64,000 bases of DNA from Pyronema omphalodes (taxonomy: Eukaryota; Ascomycota; Pezizomycetes; Pezizales; Pyronemataceae): the NCBI GenBank assembly GCA_024516155.1, contig JAJJXM010000012.1, positions 434,001 to 498,000 on the forward strand, in the 5' to 3' direction. The translations under genes were made by a program, and so were the position numbers. Positions 10,521-22,731 of the stretch are shown one piece after another. The notes under the pieces were generated by a model. That model saw only the letters and a program-made list of their open reading frames with translations, had not been told where the DNA came from and made no database searches. The first letter of the stretch is position 1, and each line of letters opens with the position of its first letter.

Positions 10521-12867
10521 TTCCCAGCTTCGGGGATCCAACCGATGGACATCGACATGATGGACTACTCTGTCTTTCCCGGGTTTTGTGGCAGCGCCTT
10601 TAGGCTCTGATAACCCGGATCATCACTTTTGTGCACGAAGCTCCAGCCATAGAGAGATAGCCGCCAAGCTAGGCTGTTGAGTTATGTATTTCATCATATG
10701 GCAGTCCATAATCTCTGGTGGAAGATTAAGATTGTGTCTCGGGACTTTGATTGGTTTGTTTAACAGTATTTGGATTCGATATACATATGAAGCTTTGATC
10801 CATTATCAGGAACATGGTTTACTCCACTTGGAGAAGTACATCAAGACCAACTATAAGAACCGGGTGTGAATATAGCGGATCTAATTGCCAGAGGAACGGG
10901 TGTGGTATGTGTTGCGTTGTGTTTTGGTATGGAGAGTAATGGTAATGGTGATGGTGATGGTGGTTTATCAAGCGGATGATTGGGTAGAATCTGGAATTTT
11001 GATAGCGATGAAACCGTTCGGTTTCACGAAATCTGGTCTTTGTCTGCCTTGCGCCCTTGGGTTTGGGTTTGTGTTTGGTTGGGAATAGTGTTGGATTGAA
11101 AATATGCTTGGTAATATACTTGATAGAATCTTAACTAAGAAATACTGTATATCATTGTTTTTATTGGTTTGTGAAGAAAACTAGGTGCATCAGGTATTCG
11201 TGATACCAGGCTCACTTAGCGTTGTCATGATATATAACCCCGCACTGTAGTTACTAAATATTATCAAGCGTTCATACCATCACACTAGAATACAGACAGT
11301 ACTACCACTATACCACTGCGACCGTCCATTTGATAAATTTGGCCCAGAGTACGGCAAGGGGGAACTACTTCATGTATAGAGTGAGATACTATGAATCAGT
11401 GATGGCTCATGACGGGTGTTGGATGATGAAATTAGTCACCGCTGTACGCAGAACCATAGATTCGATATAAAACTCCTGCAATGTGGTTGATAGAATATGA
11501 TTTAGGGGAATGAAATAGGATAAGGCATATAGCATAAAACAACATCTCATTCCGAAAGATATTGCACCTCATAGACGACGCATTTATGATGAAATGTACT
11601 GGGATCATGTAAATACTGTGATATATGATTTTAGAATACCGACCAATCTAGATATTCAAGAACATTGAAACTAGGGTGCGGAAAAGAATCTAGCTAAAGA
11701 AACCTATAGCGAAAGACATCGAAAGATTGAATCATTGAATCATAGAATTAAGGTATCTAGAACTCATCCTGCTGTTTTTTCAAATTTCTTATCCTCACTC
11801 TCTTTTTTTGTATAATCTCCCTATACACCGCATGGCCCACTTTATTAATACACATTACTTCAAATTGTTATAGCCGCCATGGGAACCCTTACCGAAGCTG
11901 TTTGATTATTACATCAAAATTCAGGGAAGTATGCCACCATATCAACAGTATGATGTTTCCAAATACCTAGACCGTTAAATTCAAAGAATTTTAAACTCCA
12001 AGTCATGCAAACCAGACAAACGAAACAGTGTCAGCCGAGTCTACTGTAATGTTCTATAAGAAGTTAACTCATAAGCTACCAAGAACTGAGAGGTGGTAAG
12101 TTATAACTTGTAACTGCATGAATGAAAGTATGTTTAGACTCTAGTGATTCTACCATAATGAAGTAGCGTTGCAAATTCTAACCTCCCGAGGTAGCAGATG
12201 TTTTACAGCTGTAGATAACCTCCTGTTTTTTTCTCGAGTATAGATTATATTACCAATACTTCTTGAAAGTTTGGCGGCGAAACTTTAGAAAAATTTCTGC
12301 GGGACGATTTTTGATCATGTTATCTAATTCTGTCCTATTTTGTGGCCTGGTTTGCTGATACTTACGTATTACTGGTTGTTGATGGAATATTCATGGGGAT
12401 TGTGTTGTGCGGTTTGCGAATGTTGGAACGAAGTCGGTGTGTATGGTAGGTTTCTTGTGTGTAGTTGGGTTCTGTAGTTGCAGCTATTCGCTTGATTGAT
12501 TGACTGACTAATTCTCAAACGCAGCTATTCGCGGTTCGTCTTGAATTTGTGATAAACTGGTTCCATGGATTTTTTATTCATTACTGGTGTGTCTCAAGTA
12601 CAGCCTAGTCTAGTCTTTTAACGTGACAGGAGCTATGTAAACAGATAGAAAACTATTGAGAATGGTTTTTGTATGTTCGTTCATAATCAACAAAACAAGA
12701 AAGAACTAGATTTTAAAGCTTTAGTTTTTATTTCTTCAGCAAGCCAGAATAAGGCACCCTAAGCATTTACAGTAGTTTCGTGACATCAAACCCCAAGAAC
12801 CTTATTTTATCCCCATATCTTATGCCCCATTCCCATGGCTATCTTTATTTTAGCACCCCACAGTTCA
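10521..12867. other. Gene-free AT-rich spacer
   Basis: Only short, compositionally random frames are present. One of 61 codons at 10684-10869 is preceded by protein-like fragments and could be a relic, but I could not place it in any family. No structured repeat was seen. The end should include the 3' UTR of the minus-strand Rrp41 gene. Confidence 0.5.
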
Positions 12868-13746
12868 TTACAACGCCCCACTCCTCGCCACCTCATTTCC
12901 ATGCGACCTCACAACCGTATCCAACATCTCCCTCATCTTTGCACAACCATCCACAGCAACCGCGAGCATAGACTCCATAACATCAATATGCACCTTACTC
13001 TCCATCTGAATCAATGTGACCTTCTCTGTAGCTCCCAATGTAGCTACCGTCAGCATCGGCAGCTCATTCTCTTCGATTCCATTCACATCCAATAGTGGCT
13101 CTTTTGTGAAGCAACCCGCAGACATTGCCACAACATAGTTCGACATTGGTACACCAGCATCGATTAATGCCAGGGTACAAGCATTAATACACGCTGCAAG
13201 AACACCACCATCTTGGGAGAGAATATGAAGCGACATAGTGATTTCCGACCGGGGGTGTAAGTGTGTAAGAATCGCAGAGTTGAAAGTACGAGCTAGCTGT
13301 GATCTCATCTCCTGTACTCTCCTATAAACCTATTAGCTCTACTTTTCTTGATATTATATCCAGTTCTACCAGGGTAAAACGTACTTGTCACTCTTTGCAC
13401 GGCGTTTCCGGTCTGTTCCAGAGAACGCGGCAAATACAACTTCAACGCTTACACTTGCACGGTCATGCAATTGCTTGGATCTTTGTGATGGCTCCGCTGG
13501 TCCTACAACTGTGCAAATAACTTTGGTGTTTCCGCTCTCGACATAGCTGCTGCCGTCTGCTGCTGCGGGTTGTGTGGATAGTTGGGCGTGGAAGCGGCGG
13601 AGCTCATTCCAGCGACGGCCGTCGACACGGAGACCTTCTGGGGAGAGAATTTCGTATCGAGACTACATGATATTAGGCGAACTGTCTGTTAAGTAAAGGG
13701 AACATAGGGCAGGGCAGGGTAGGAGGAGAGGGGTAAAACTTACCAT
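12868..13746 (-). CDS. RRP41: Exosome RNase PH-like subunit Rrp41/Ski6, three exons (244 aa)
   Basis: Exons on the minus strand are 13744-13746 (only the ATG), 13385-13662 and 12868-13321; introns are 81 and 63 nt. The protein begins MSRYEILSPEGLRVDGRRWN and carries RNase PH features: GNTKVICTVVGP, DKRVQEMRSQLARTF across the second junction, and LHILSQDGGVLAACINAC. It is a core ring subunit of the RNA exosome, in nucleus and cytoplasm; in eukaryotes this subunit is generally structural. The length matches the family (about 245). The acceptor of intron 2 is fixed by the conserved RVQE motif: a nearer AG would break the frame. It shares a 345-bp upstream region with the divergent RRM gene. Confidence 0.92.
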
Positions 13747-14091
13747 TGTGGAGTATGTGGTGAGGTGCGACGAGAATATGGTAGACGCGACGTGGGGTGA
13801 AAAGACCTAGCCCTGCGTGTATTTTACGCGAAGATTTTCCTAGCTAAACCCGCATCCCCCGTTACTCACGAGCCACTGGTTTCCCGATAAAATTGGTCGA
13901 GGTAATATTTTATTTTTATGTACCTTGAAATTGTCGAAATTTTATTATGAAAATTAAAAAAAAAATCACGAGTGATGATATGTGATATACGTTGCTGCAA
14001 CTCCTTGGCATTAGCGGCTCTAGCAAGCCAGCTACAAGCAACCTTCACGCGATGTCAGGGACACGCGATGTAGCGACTGAAGCAAACAGCA
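13747..14091. promoter_or_regulatory. Shared upstream region between Rrp41 (-) and the RRM gene (+)
   Basis: The two start codons are 345 bases apart and face away from each other, so this segment must hold both promoters. The middle (13895-13985) is AT-rich with an A run. No TATA-type or named factor site was identified with confidence. Confidence 0.45.
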
Positions 14092-14720
14092 ATGTCGGAC
14101 GCAACACGACTCAAATGTACCGTCTATGTCGGTTCGTATCTCTCTCCGAGCTCTCCCGACTTCCGCTGCACACTATGACCCTTCAATCCTTCGCTTCCCT
14201 TCGGTTGTCTTGTTGCCACAGCTAACCTAGTAACTCAAATAGGCGGCCTCGATAAAAGTGTCACGAAACCGGTACTTCAGCAGGCGTTCCTTCCTTTTGG
14301 AGAAATTGTAGAGGTCAATATCCCTACTTCAAGCGAGGAGCAAAATCAACACAGAGGATTCGGATACGTCGAGTTCGAGAATCAGGAAGATGCCGCGGCG
14401 GCGATAGACAACATGGATCAAGCGATGCTTGCTGGGCGATTCGTGACAGTGGCTCAGGCAAAGCCCCAGAAGGATGTTGGCAATGTTCTGGGAAGCAAGG
14501 TGGCCGTTTGGGAGCAGGTATGTTCATTGGGCTGGATGTGGATATGGTTGGATAGTAGCTGATATCGGTGTAGGAGGAGTGGATTAGAAAGTACGAGGTT
14601 TCAGAGGAGGATAGAGCTGCGGCAGAGCAGGCAAAGGCAGATGCTATGATTAAGGCGGCAGACCCTATGCAGGGCTTGGAGGGGCTCGATGTGGCCGGAC
14701 CGAAGCCAGCTGCAGAATAA
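14092..14720 (+). CDS. RRM protein resembling the N-terminal domain of PPIE/CYP33, three exons (153 aa)
   Basis: Exons are 14092-14131, 14243-14517 and 14574-14720, with introns of 111 and 56 nt. One RNA recognition motif fills residues about 9-90: RNP2 is CTVYVGGL (split by intron 1) and RNP1 is HRGFGYVEF, followed by EDAAAAIDNMDQAMLAGR. This pattern is close to the RRM of the human nuclear cyclophilin PPIE. No isomerase domain follows; the C-terminus is a short charged tail (EEWIRKYEVSEEDRAAAEQA). RRM-only forms of this type are expected to act in spliceosome-linked RNA binding, which is inferred. The donor GTTCGT of intron 1 is less usual but is required by the conserved VGGL motif. Confidence 0.87.
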
Positions 14721-14981
14721 ACTATACCAATATAATATTTACGAAAGATATCCAACCATATGCACATAACTGTCCATTATCGTCCTTTTTACAATCGCAC
14801 ATATACTACAAAAATGCCAAAACCCAGGAAATGAGAAGGTACTGAATGCTTCAAGTTCACTACAGCCCAAATAAAAAGATACCGATTCGTTTGTGTTTCG
14901 TGAATTCAATCCACCCTGTCTTCGAAAGAATGAAATATCATATCACATCCTGTTTTTCTCCGTCATAGTACAAGTGGATAT

Positions 14982-15545
14982 CTAGTGGTGGTTGTCGCGG
15001 TTGGAGCGGGAGAGACGGAGAGTGCGGTCAACGTAGAACTTGCGGGCCATGGAGTATCCGGCCACTGTACACATGTTAGAAAATCCGGTATCGTGCCAAG
15101 CCCGCGGCAAAGGTGTACTCACTTCCGACGGCAGCGCTGTACGTATCAAGAACACTATGTTAGCTTTTATTTCTTATATTTGGCGAAATATGTTCAGTCA
15201 AGAGGAACGTACGCGACGACGAGTCCTGTTAAATGTTAGCAGCAATTCGTGACACATAGCCGGGCGGGGATGTCCATACCAAGAGGCAACAACTCCGGGG
15301 GAACACGCTTGAGCTGGCGGAGACGCTGGGAGATAGTGTGGGCTGGCAGCGGTCAGACGATGTTTTGTGATTTCAAAGATTTCGATATGGCTCCGAGAAG
15401 TCGCGATGGACAAAAAAACCGGGTTAACGGGATTGGACGGGGGTGTTCTTACGGGCTTGATCCGTCTTCTGTTCGGCTATCAGCATGCGACTTTCGAACT
15501 AGAAAGCAATTGTCGCGATTCAATAGGGGCACTTACGGGCATCAT
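14982..15545 (-). CDS. MLRQ/B12D-type small mitochondrial protein, five exons (54 aa)
   Basis: Minus-strand exons are 15537-15545 (9 nt), 15280-15325 (46), 15213-15225 (13), 15123-15136 (14) and 14982-15064 (83); all donors are GT and acceptors AG, and the phases fit throughout. The protein starts MMPRLRQLKRVPPELLPL, followed by a hydrophobic Ala/Gly/Val segment (a membrane span, about residues 17-33), then ARKFYVDRTLRLSRSN and a His-His end. The PELLPL, membrane span and KFYVDRTLRL layout matches fungal NADH-ubiquinone oxidoreductase MLRQ (NDUFA4-like)/B12D proteins, which sit in the inner mitochondrial membrane. A candidate 16-nt exon (AAGACGGATCAAGCCC) inside the 211-nt first intron was rejected because it breaks the frame. 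The gene is too fragmented to be found as an ORF. Confidence 0.8.
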
Positions 15546-16969
15546 CTTGGGCAAAGGTTTCGTGGGTAACGATTGAGTGGAGATGTGTAGGGCGCAGATA
15601 AGGTGGGAAGATATGGGTGGGTAGGATTTCGGACGGATTCGATTAACGGAACGGGCTAAAGTTGCGCTAAAACGTCACTCGGGCCTCATTCTGGCCCCGC
15701 AACGGAAGTTACCCGGCGAATATGCCGAGGTTCTACAACAGGGAACTTGAAATTCACGGATAAGGCAACTGAACTGTTGATACATTTCAGAACTTGGAAA
15801 CAATTATGAAATGCTGTACTGAACAAGTTTTGAGGTTGAGTTGTAGATATTGAGAAGTATCTCAATCTTGAACCTTTAGGCTTGATCTAGGACAATCTAT
15901 AAGCACCGGCATCCGAAGCTCGAGAGGTACCGATTTCGCAGTGATTAGCCTTTTCGAAGTTCTGGAAACACGAACGGTACAAATGCAAAGTGAAAAAGAC
16001 TAACGGTGAAGCTCTGCTGTGACTGCTACATTGAAACCGAAGCCGCAGGCCACGAGTGATCCACCATGCCGCTGATGAGCTTCGAACCCACTGCTGACGG
16101 AATTGTCGGCTTGATACGAGTATCTCTTTGAGAACCTCGATAGGCTTCTTACAGCAAGACCGCGCAGTTTAACTGAAATATCTCAGTTTTTTGATACGAG
16201 GCTTGTACATATTTCCCGCTGACAAAGTTGTAACCATAGAAGAGCATATGTGCATCTATTGCCCCATTCATCAGCACTGACATGTGATTACTGCCATTCA
16301 ATTCCAAATAATGAAATCCATCCTGGAAAAAACGTAATCATTGTGATGCAATATCAAACCTGTGATACGCAGCCTACCGTTCTTCAATCCCATCCCTACG
16401 CTTCATATCACATCCGGGTAATTCTCTCCCTTTCAATGCACATCTTCGGCATCTAGTGCGGCCCGTGTGCGGCTTTCACTTCGGCGGTCGCCTGCTTGTC
16501 TGCCTTGCTCTCATCGGCTTAATTTTGCAATCCAGCGGACTAGTAAGCGCGCCTCAGCTTCACAAATCCCGCATTTCAATTTTTTTAATTCCTAAACTTT
16601 GACTTTATTCTCATGATGATATCCGACCTTTATTGCTCCGTTTTCTCGGTAAAAGGAGAAGAGGTCATGCGTCTTCCCAGCCCTCGCGTTTGTCACCTCG
16701 ACAGCGTCCTTTCGCTTCGCTGTCTCACCTTATCGCTCTACAAAGCCCACAGCGTCCCCCCTTCCTAGACTTCGCTACGAACAACACTACACACGACTCA
16801 AGAGAGATCCAACAAACGAACGAGTATCGCCCACTCTGAGTAACTGTCTCTTACTCAACAAAGACCTGTCGCCACCCGATTCGCCAAGCCGCTACTCACT
16901 CAGTTCGCTCTCCTTTGCTCTTGTGAGATCCTTCTGAGATCATCTAAGTTCTTCACCAAACTCGTCGCC
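15546..16969. other. Spacer and upstream region of the Tfb5 gene
   Basis: No gene recognised. The part next to 15546 holds the promoter of the MLRQ-type gene and the last 300 bases before 16970 are pyrimidine-rich, as in many fungal 5' leaders. Small frames here have no protein-like features. Confidence 0.5.
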
Positions 16970-17551
16970 ATGCCCCGCGTCAACAAAGGTACGTTTTGCA
17001 GGCTCCCACGATTCCCAATCCTCTGAACCACCGAGAAAAAGTATCCCAGCTAATCATGACACAGGAGTTCTGGTCGAGTGGTAAAAATCCCCATTTTTTT
17101 TTCCCTTTAACCCTGGTGGTGAACTGGCGCCGTCCGAGCACTCGGTGCTCCGCTGACAAAACGCGAAACCACCACCACCATCCGTGGTCCCCAACCATAT
17201 TACTCATTTCTTCTTCGCCAGCCAAGGCAGGAAGTTTAACGAAGTTTCTTTTCCTCTCTTTTCACAAGCCACTTCCTCACACACACGCACAACCAAGCTG
17301 CTAAATACCTCATTGCAACAAAAGCTGACACCTAAAAAAAAAACAGCGACCCTAGTATCAAAGCCATCCTCCTGAAAATCGATGCGGATAACAACCACAT
17401 GTACATCATTGAGGACCTTGATGAATCCACGCTTGTCGTAAAGGAAAATAAGCTTAATGAGTTTAAATACCATCTCGATGCGTTGTTGAAGAGGACTTCT
17501 ATGCAGGAGAGAGAGGAGGAGAGTTCTGGGGATGAAGATGGGGATATGTAA
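16970..17551 (+). CDS. TFB5: TFIIH subunit Tfb5/TTDA, three exons (79 aa)
   Basis: Exons are 16970-16988, 17065-17080 (a 16-nt microexon) and 17347-17551; introns are 76 and 266 nt. Joined, the protein begins MPRVNKGVLVECDPSIKAIL and continues with IIEDLDESTLVVKENKL, the hallmark of the Tfb5/GTF2H5 family (about 70 residues). Tfb5 is the smallest core subunit of TFIIH; it stabilises Tfb2/p52 and supports nucleotide-excision repair and transcription initiation. The C-terminus adds an acidic tail (EREEESSGDEDGDM) beyond the usual end. The microexon encodes only GVLVE plus parts of two codons, but it is essential to the family signature, which supports the model. Confidence 0.9.
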
Positions 17552-19961
17552 AGGGAGACAGGGAGGTAAGATGAGAAAGGGAGGTATGTATGTTGTATCA
17601 GAGGGAAGAGTGTTATTGGTGATCGCATGCGATACGAAGAAAGCTTGTGAATGAGATGCTGAGATGCTGAGATGCCGAGATGCTGAGCTGATGTATTGTA
17701 GTTCGTTCACAGGGGATGATATTGACTAGTCCAAGACGAAGCTCCTTTTTTTTACCATAGGGGACGAAGAACGAAACGAGATACAACATTTTTATCCACA
17801 AAGCCAGCGAAGCCCGAAGCCCGAAGCCCGAAGCTCGAAGCTCGAAGCTCGAAGCTCCAGTATCAAAGATTGGAGCTTCCGAAGCCCCCATAGTCCGCAT
17901 AATCCGTATACTCCGTATAGTCCGCATAGTTTTCAAAGCCGACGAAGCCATCGAAACCAGCAAAAGTCTCAAAGTCTACATACATACCTCCGCAAGTCGC
18001 TCATCGCAGCAGAGCAGAATCAAGAAGAATCAAGGTTATTTTTTTGTCACATAACATAATAACAGACAGAGATATATTTCAAACAAGGTTCAATTTTTTT
18101 ACTAATGTTTTTTTTCTTTTTGTTTTTGTGTTTTCTGTTTTTTGGCTTTTTTCTTGTTTTTTTTGGTTTTTTCATTATCGTTATCGCGTTTTAACAATCC
18201 TAACAATCCTAACATCACACACACACATACTTTACAAAAACAAAACACAAAACACAAAACACAAAAAAAATCCCCCATAACCCACGACCAATGACCCACG
18301 ACCAACGACCAACGACCAACGACCAACGATACAAACCCTACCATCTATCCATCACTATCACAACACTTCTCCAAGGTGAGTTCAAAAAACAGAACCTCCT
18401 TCCTTGACCTGTTTTATCTTATCGTATAGTGTATAGTGTATACTAAGAATATAAACTTGAATCATAGATCTATCATCTATTTATCCCCCCCACCACCTAA
18501 GCTTGCTGCTGGGGAATTCTATAGCTTCGAATAGCTTCGGATCAGCTTCGGCTGCGCTTCGAATAGCTTTGGCTCAGCTTTCAGATTCGATGAGCTGCGA
18601 TGAGCTGCGATGAGCTGTGACGAGCTTCGTTGTATATTCGTTGGAAAGCTTCGGCTTCGCGGGAGTAATTGCAGCAACCTCCGGTATATCCAGCATTTCC
18701 AGCTCAGCAAAAACCCTGAAACGAACGACGAAAAAACAAATATAAGCAACGATAAGAATCAAATACAAGCAACGGAAAACGAGCAACGAAATACAAGCAA
18801 CGAAACACAAGCAACCGAAACCTGGAAAATCGAAAATCGAAAACCCATCCGCAGCCCATCCGCAGCTCAACTCAACTCAGCTCAGCGCAGCAACAAAAAA
18901 ACCATAAACCAACTCCTCATCCATTCATTCATTCTAAGCCCCCCCCTCTTGTTTTTATGCTTTATATATCCCATTCTCGTCTCCTATGCTTGCAGGCTTG
19001 TTTGTCTTTTTTTTTCTTTTTCTTTTTTTTCTTCCTTTTTTGGTTTTCTGTTTATATTTCTATTTCTGTTTCTCTTATAGGGGGTTTTTTTATGAATGAT
19101 GGATAAGCTGGTAGGCATGAATACTAAACCACAAGCGGAAGCAAAAAGAAAAGAAAACAGAAAGAAGGATTTAAGGGAAAGAGAAGAAGTATAATAACGA
19201 ACACGGAAACAACGAAAAAAAAAAAAACGGTCTTTCTTTAAAGAGTAAAAAAAAAAATGAAGGAACAATACACGAAGGAAAGGAAGGAGAAAAAAAAATA
19301 TAAATAACCCCTAATGACAAAAAAAAAATAGGAAAAAGGAAAAAAAAAAAAAAAAAAGGTAAGTAAGCAAAACGCCCTACTAAAGATACACCAACAAAAA
19401 CAAAATAAAAACACACAATTCTTTCGGACAGACAGACAGACAGACAGACAGACGGCGGACGGAAATCTTTAGAATCTTCGAAATCTTCGAAACAACCACA
19501 TTCGAAAAAGAAAACCCCTCCCCCCGAACCGTAACACAATCTCAGCCAGATCACAGCCACAGCCCTACCGGCAGCAAAAAAAAAAAAAGGAAAAAGAAAA
19601 GTAACACACAACACACAACACACAGTAACGACAACGACAAATTCGAGATCGACATAACAATCTGGAGAACAACACACAAAAACACACAACAAAGAACCAA
19701 CGCCGAACACAAAAAGACAACACAACAAATGGAGCCTCGGTTTAACCCAACACTAACTCATTCCATAACATATCATATCATCATGAGTTCTTTTTTTATG
19801 GAAAGAAAAGGCTTCCATTTTCCCATTCCAGGAATGCAAGCTAGCAAAGCAAGACAACACAGGATTACACCAACGCAGAGAGGAGATAAACGAAAAAAAA
19901 AAAAAGTAACGACGACGGAGCACTTTTTGTCAGAATCTGAGGAAAGAAGTGTAAAATTGAT
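17552..19961. other. Gene-free low-complexity spacer
   Basis: This 2.4-kb stretch has a short GAAGCCC/GAAGCTC array (about 17810-17860), CCGTATA-like repeats near 17890-17930, GACCAACGACCAACG repeats near 18290-18330, and long T- or A-rich blocks. Open frames here consist of a few residue types and were discarded. The right end contains the 3' UTR of the BET gene. Confidence 0.6.
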
Positions 19962-22731
19962 TTACTCCTCTTCACTCTCTGACGCAGAGCTTTCGTCGTC
20001 GTCACTTGACTCGCTATCGGGATTTTCTACTACTACGGTTGTCAGCAACCATGCAAAGGACACTAACACAGAAAAGGAGGATAGCTTACCAGGTGCTGCG
20101 GGAACAGGTGGTGTGTAGCCAGGGTTATCAAACATCTGCAGACGGTTCTTCATGTCGGCAATCTTTGCCTCCTGCTCTGCGGCAGTCATAGGCTTGTTCT
20201 TGCGACCCTTTGTGCCGGCCTTTGGCTTGGACTTCATTTCTTCCCTCTCCGGAGGAGGAGGAGGGGGTGGGACATACTTGGCCGGAATCTCCGGTGCGTT
20301 CTTAGATACATACTTGTAGAGCTTGAATAGGGTGTGAGGATCAAGCTCGTCAATATCCAGTTCAATTTCCGAACCATCCTAAAAAATTAGCATAAAGTTG
20401 ATAAAAAAAAAAAGAAAGAAAAAACAAAAAGAAGATGAAATATACGAACATTTCCAAGATTAGGCATCATCTCTTTGATCATCAACAAAGCGTAGTGCAT
20501 TTTGCCCGCGGGAAGCAGGTTGATACGCTCAGAAAGCTCAGTCTTCTGCTCCAACGAAATGTGGGGCACGTCCTTAATCTTTGCCTTCTTTGACTTTGAG
20601 GACATAGATGCATTGCTCGTAGATCCTTTTCTTGCCTTGCTGGCGCTGCTCTTTGACTTGTTTTGTTGAACTGGAGGTGTCTTCTTTTTTCCTTTAAGAG
20701 ATAATATCTCTTCTTTCATTTTTTCCAACTTGCTCTCCAGATCTTCAATAACTTTGTCGTTTTCGCCCTCTTCTTCTTCACTCATTTCATCGTTATAAGG
20801 TGCGGGACTAGCGGACTGTGGGGAACGGGATCCTTGAGTGTAAAGTGGCTTATCCTTCCACTTTTGGTCGAAGACGCCTTCCAACTTACGACCCATCTGG
20901 TGAACAGCCTGATCAGGTGGGTTGAACTTGTAGCAGTTGTTGAACATCAAACGCATATCCTGTTCAAATTCACTGGCATTCTCATAAGAGTTCAACTTAA
21001 GCTTATCGGCAATTGTAGACAAATCCATTGGCTTCTTAATGATTTTGAAGTAATCCGGAATGTTCAAAGCCACGGGATCTACCGGATGGTAGAAAGGAAA
21101 AGCATAAGCTTCGTGAACCTTCTTGTTCAACTCTTTCAACACTTGATCACAGAATTTTAGCTCCGCTGCGTTCTGCTTTCTGCGAGGCTTAGTTGAGTAT
21201 GGCAAGTCCTTGGGCGCAGGAGGGTGGATCTCGCGCTTTGGCCGATCACCAAATGTAGAGTCCCGCCGAATCTGGGGCATACCCGAAGGCTGTAGGCTGA
21301 AAACAGGCGAAGTCGCTGCGGGTGACGCAACTGCAGTCTTAGGCTCCTTCTTACCAGACTTAGCAGCGGTAGCCTTGTTGTGACTGGCAGCAGCCGCGCC
21401 ACTGAGCTGACCGGTACCCTTCTTCTTTGATGCCTTCGGCTTTTCAACTTCTACCACATCCTCACCGGGTAGCTCCTTCATTTGCCGGTTGAACGCATTC
21501 TCCATAGTCTGCGACATTATAGTAACAGCGTGTCCCGGACCGTTGAAAATCATGCAGTTCTCCAAAATCTGTTTAAAGTCCTGAACAAACGACTCGACAT
21601 CGGTATACTCATTGTTGTTGAGTTTCCGCTCCATGGTCTGCAAATCCATCGGTTTAGTGATGATCTCATAGTAAGTTGGCACGTTCAGTTTCACGGCGTC
21701 CACAGGCATGGAGAACGGCCTAGCATCCTTGGTGCGACGAAGACTGCGAATGATAGCCAGGGCATGCTTGGCCCGCGCAGGTGTTAATGGCCCAGAATAC
21801 TCAGTAGACGTAGCAGTAGAAGCGGTGGCCGGCGCTGGTTCCGTTACATCAGTCTTGGCTCTCTTCTGTGGCCGGTCCTCATCTTCGTCATCGTCGCGGT
21901 CTCTGGGAGATTTCTTTGAAGCGACATCCTGCATGACTTCGTCGATGGAAGCTACAACTGGCTTGCTGGCATCGACAGTAGAACCGGAATTGGACTCTGT
22001 TGCGGGCTTTTCTGAGGTACCATTCTGGCTTCCATCCATAGGGACATCCTCGGTGCCGTCTATGAACGACTGTGTTTGCATGATAGATCCATCGGGAGAG
22101 GTGATGTGCAGCTCCGATAGGTCATGGCCATTTTCGCTTTGAAGAGGTGGTGTAGGAACCGGCGGCGACGGCGGTGCTGTTATCCCTTTGTTTCCATTCA
22201 CTAGCGGCAAATTGTGGACTCCATTTTTGTCGGCACCTTCTGAAGTGGGAACAGCGGATGTAGATTCATTTTGTTTGTTCGTACTAAAAGCGAAGAAAGA
22301 AACTTTGTAAATACACTTGTTTCAACGGATAAACATAAGGTAGATGAAGGAGACACGAGAAGAAGGGGTATCACTAAGCGACATCAAGTCGTAGTAGCCT
22401 GTGTGTTCTGTCCGATCGGTGGAACTCAGTCTGGTGATAGCAGCAGACAATCCGCAGTATCAACCATACTTGTTCCAGCACATAGTGACCACGATTGGCA
22501 TCAGAGGCTAGGAAGTGTATGAGAAAGGGCACGGGAGAGGGGGGCAGGAAGGAGGCAGCGGCAACGGGTAGGAAGAGGAACAGGGCAAACTCACCCGCTA
22601 GTGTCCAAGTCCATCCCCACCGCCTCATCCGACACCATGCTACCTGCACCCGCCGAAGCCGGAGTAGGAGCAGCCGATGAAACCTTCTGATCTTGGGCAC
22701 TGATGGGAGGCTGTGGGCTCATCATTGCCAT
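19962..22731 (-). CDS. BDF1: BET-family double-bromodomain protein, four exons (774 aa)
   Basis: Minus-strand exons are 22595-22731, 20450-22283, 20090-20378 and 19962-20026; introns are 311, 71 and 63 nt. Bromodomain 1 is at about residues 213-317 (RPFSMPVDAVKLNVPTYY, KPMDLQTM, acetyl-lysine Asn in MIFNGPG) and bromodomain 2 at about 418-525 (PFYHPVDPVALNIPDYF, KPMDLSTI, YKFNPPD). A coiled segment (EDLESKLEKMKEEILSL) precedes the ET domain at about 621-690 (ISLEQKTELSERINLLPAGK), which is split by an intron after PNLGN. The end is acidic and serine-rich. The family binds acetylated histone H4 and recruits TFIID and chromatin complexes. The long N-terminal intron and the last intron are placed by frame: reading through the last one would insert a hydrophobic stretch foreign to the family. 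The symbol is by analogy with yeast BDF1. Confidence 0.93.

Noticed and set aside
15440..15470. Extra 16-nt exon (AAGACGGATCAAGCCC, minus strand) in the MLRQ-type gene
   Set aside because: Including it shifts the frame and destroys the conserved PELLPL and membrane segment.
17204..17710. 168-codon frame on the minus strand
   Set aside because: It is antisense to the last Tfb5 exon and intron and has no protein-like motif.
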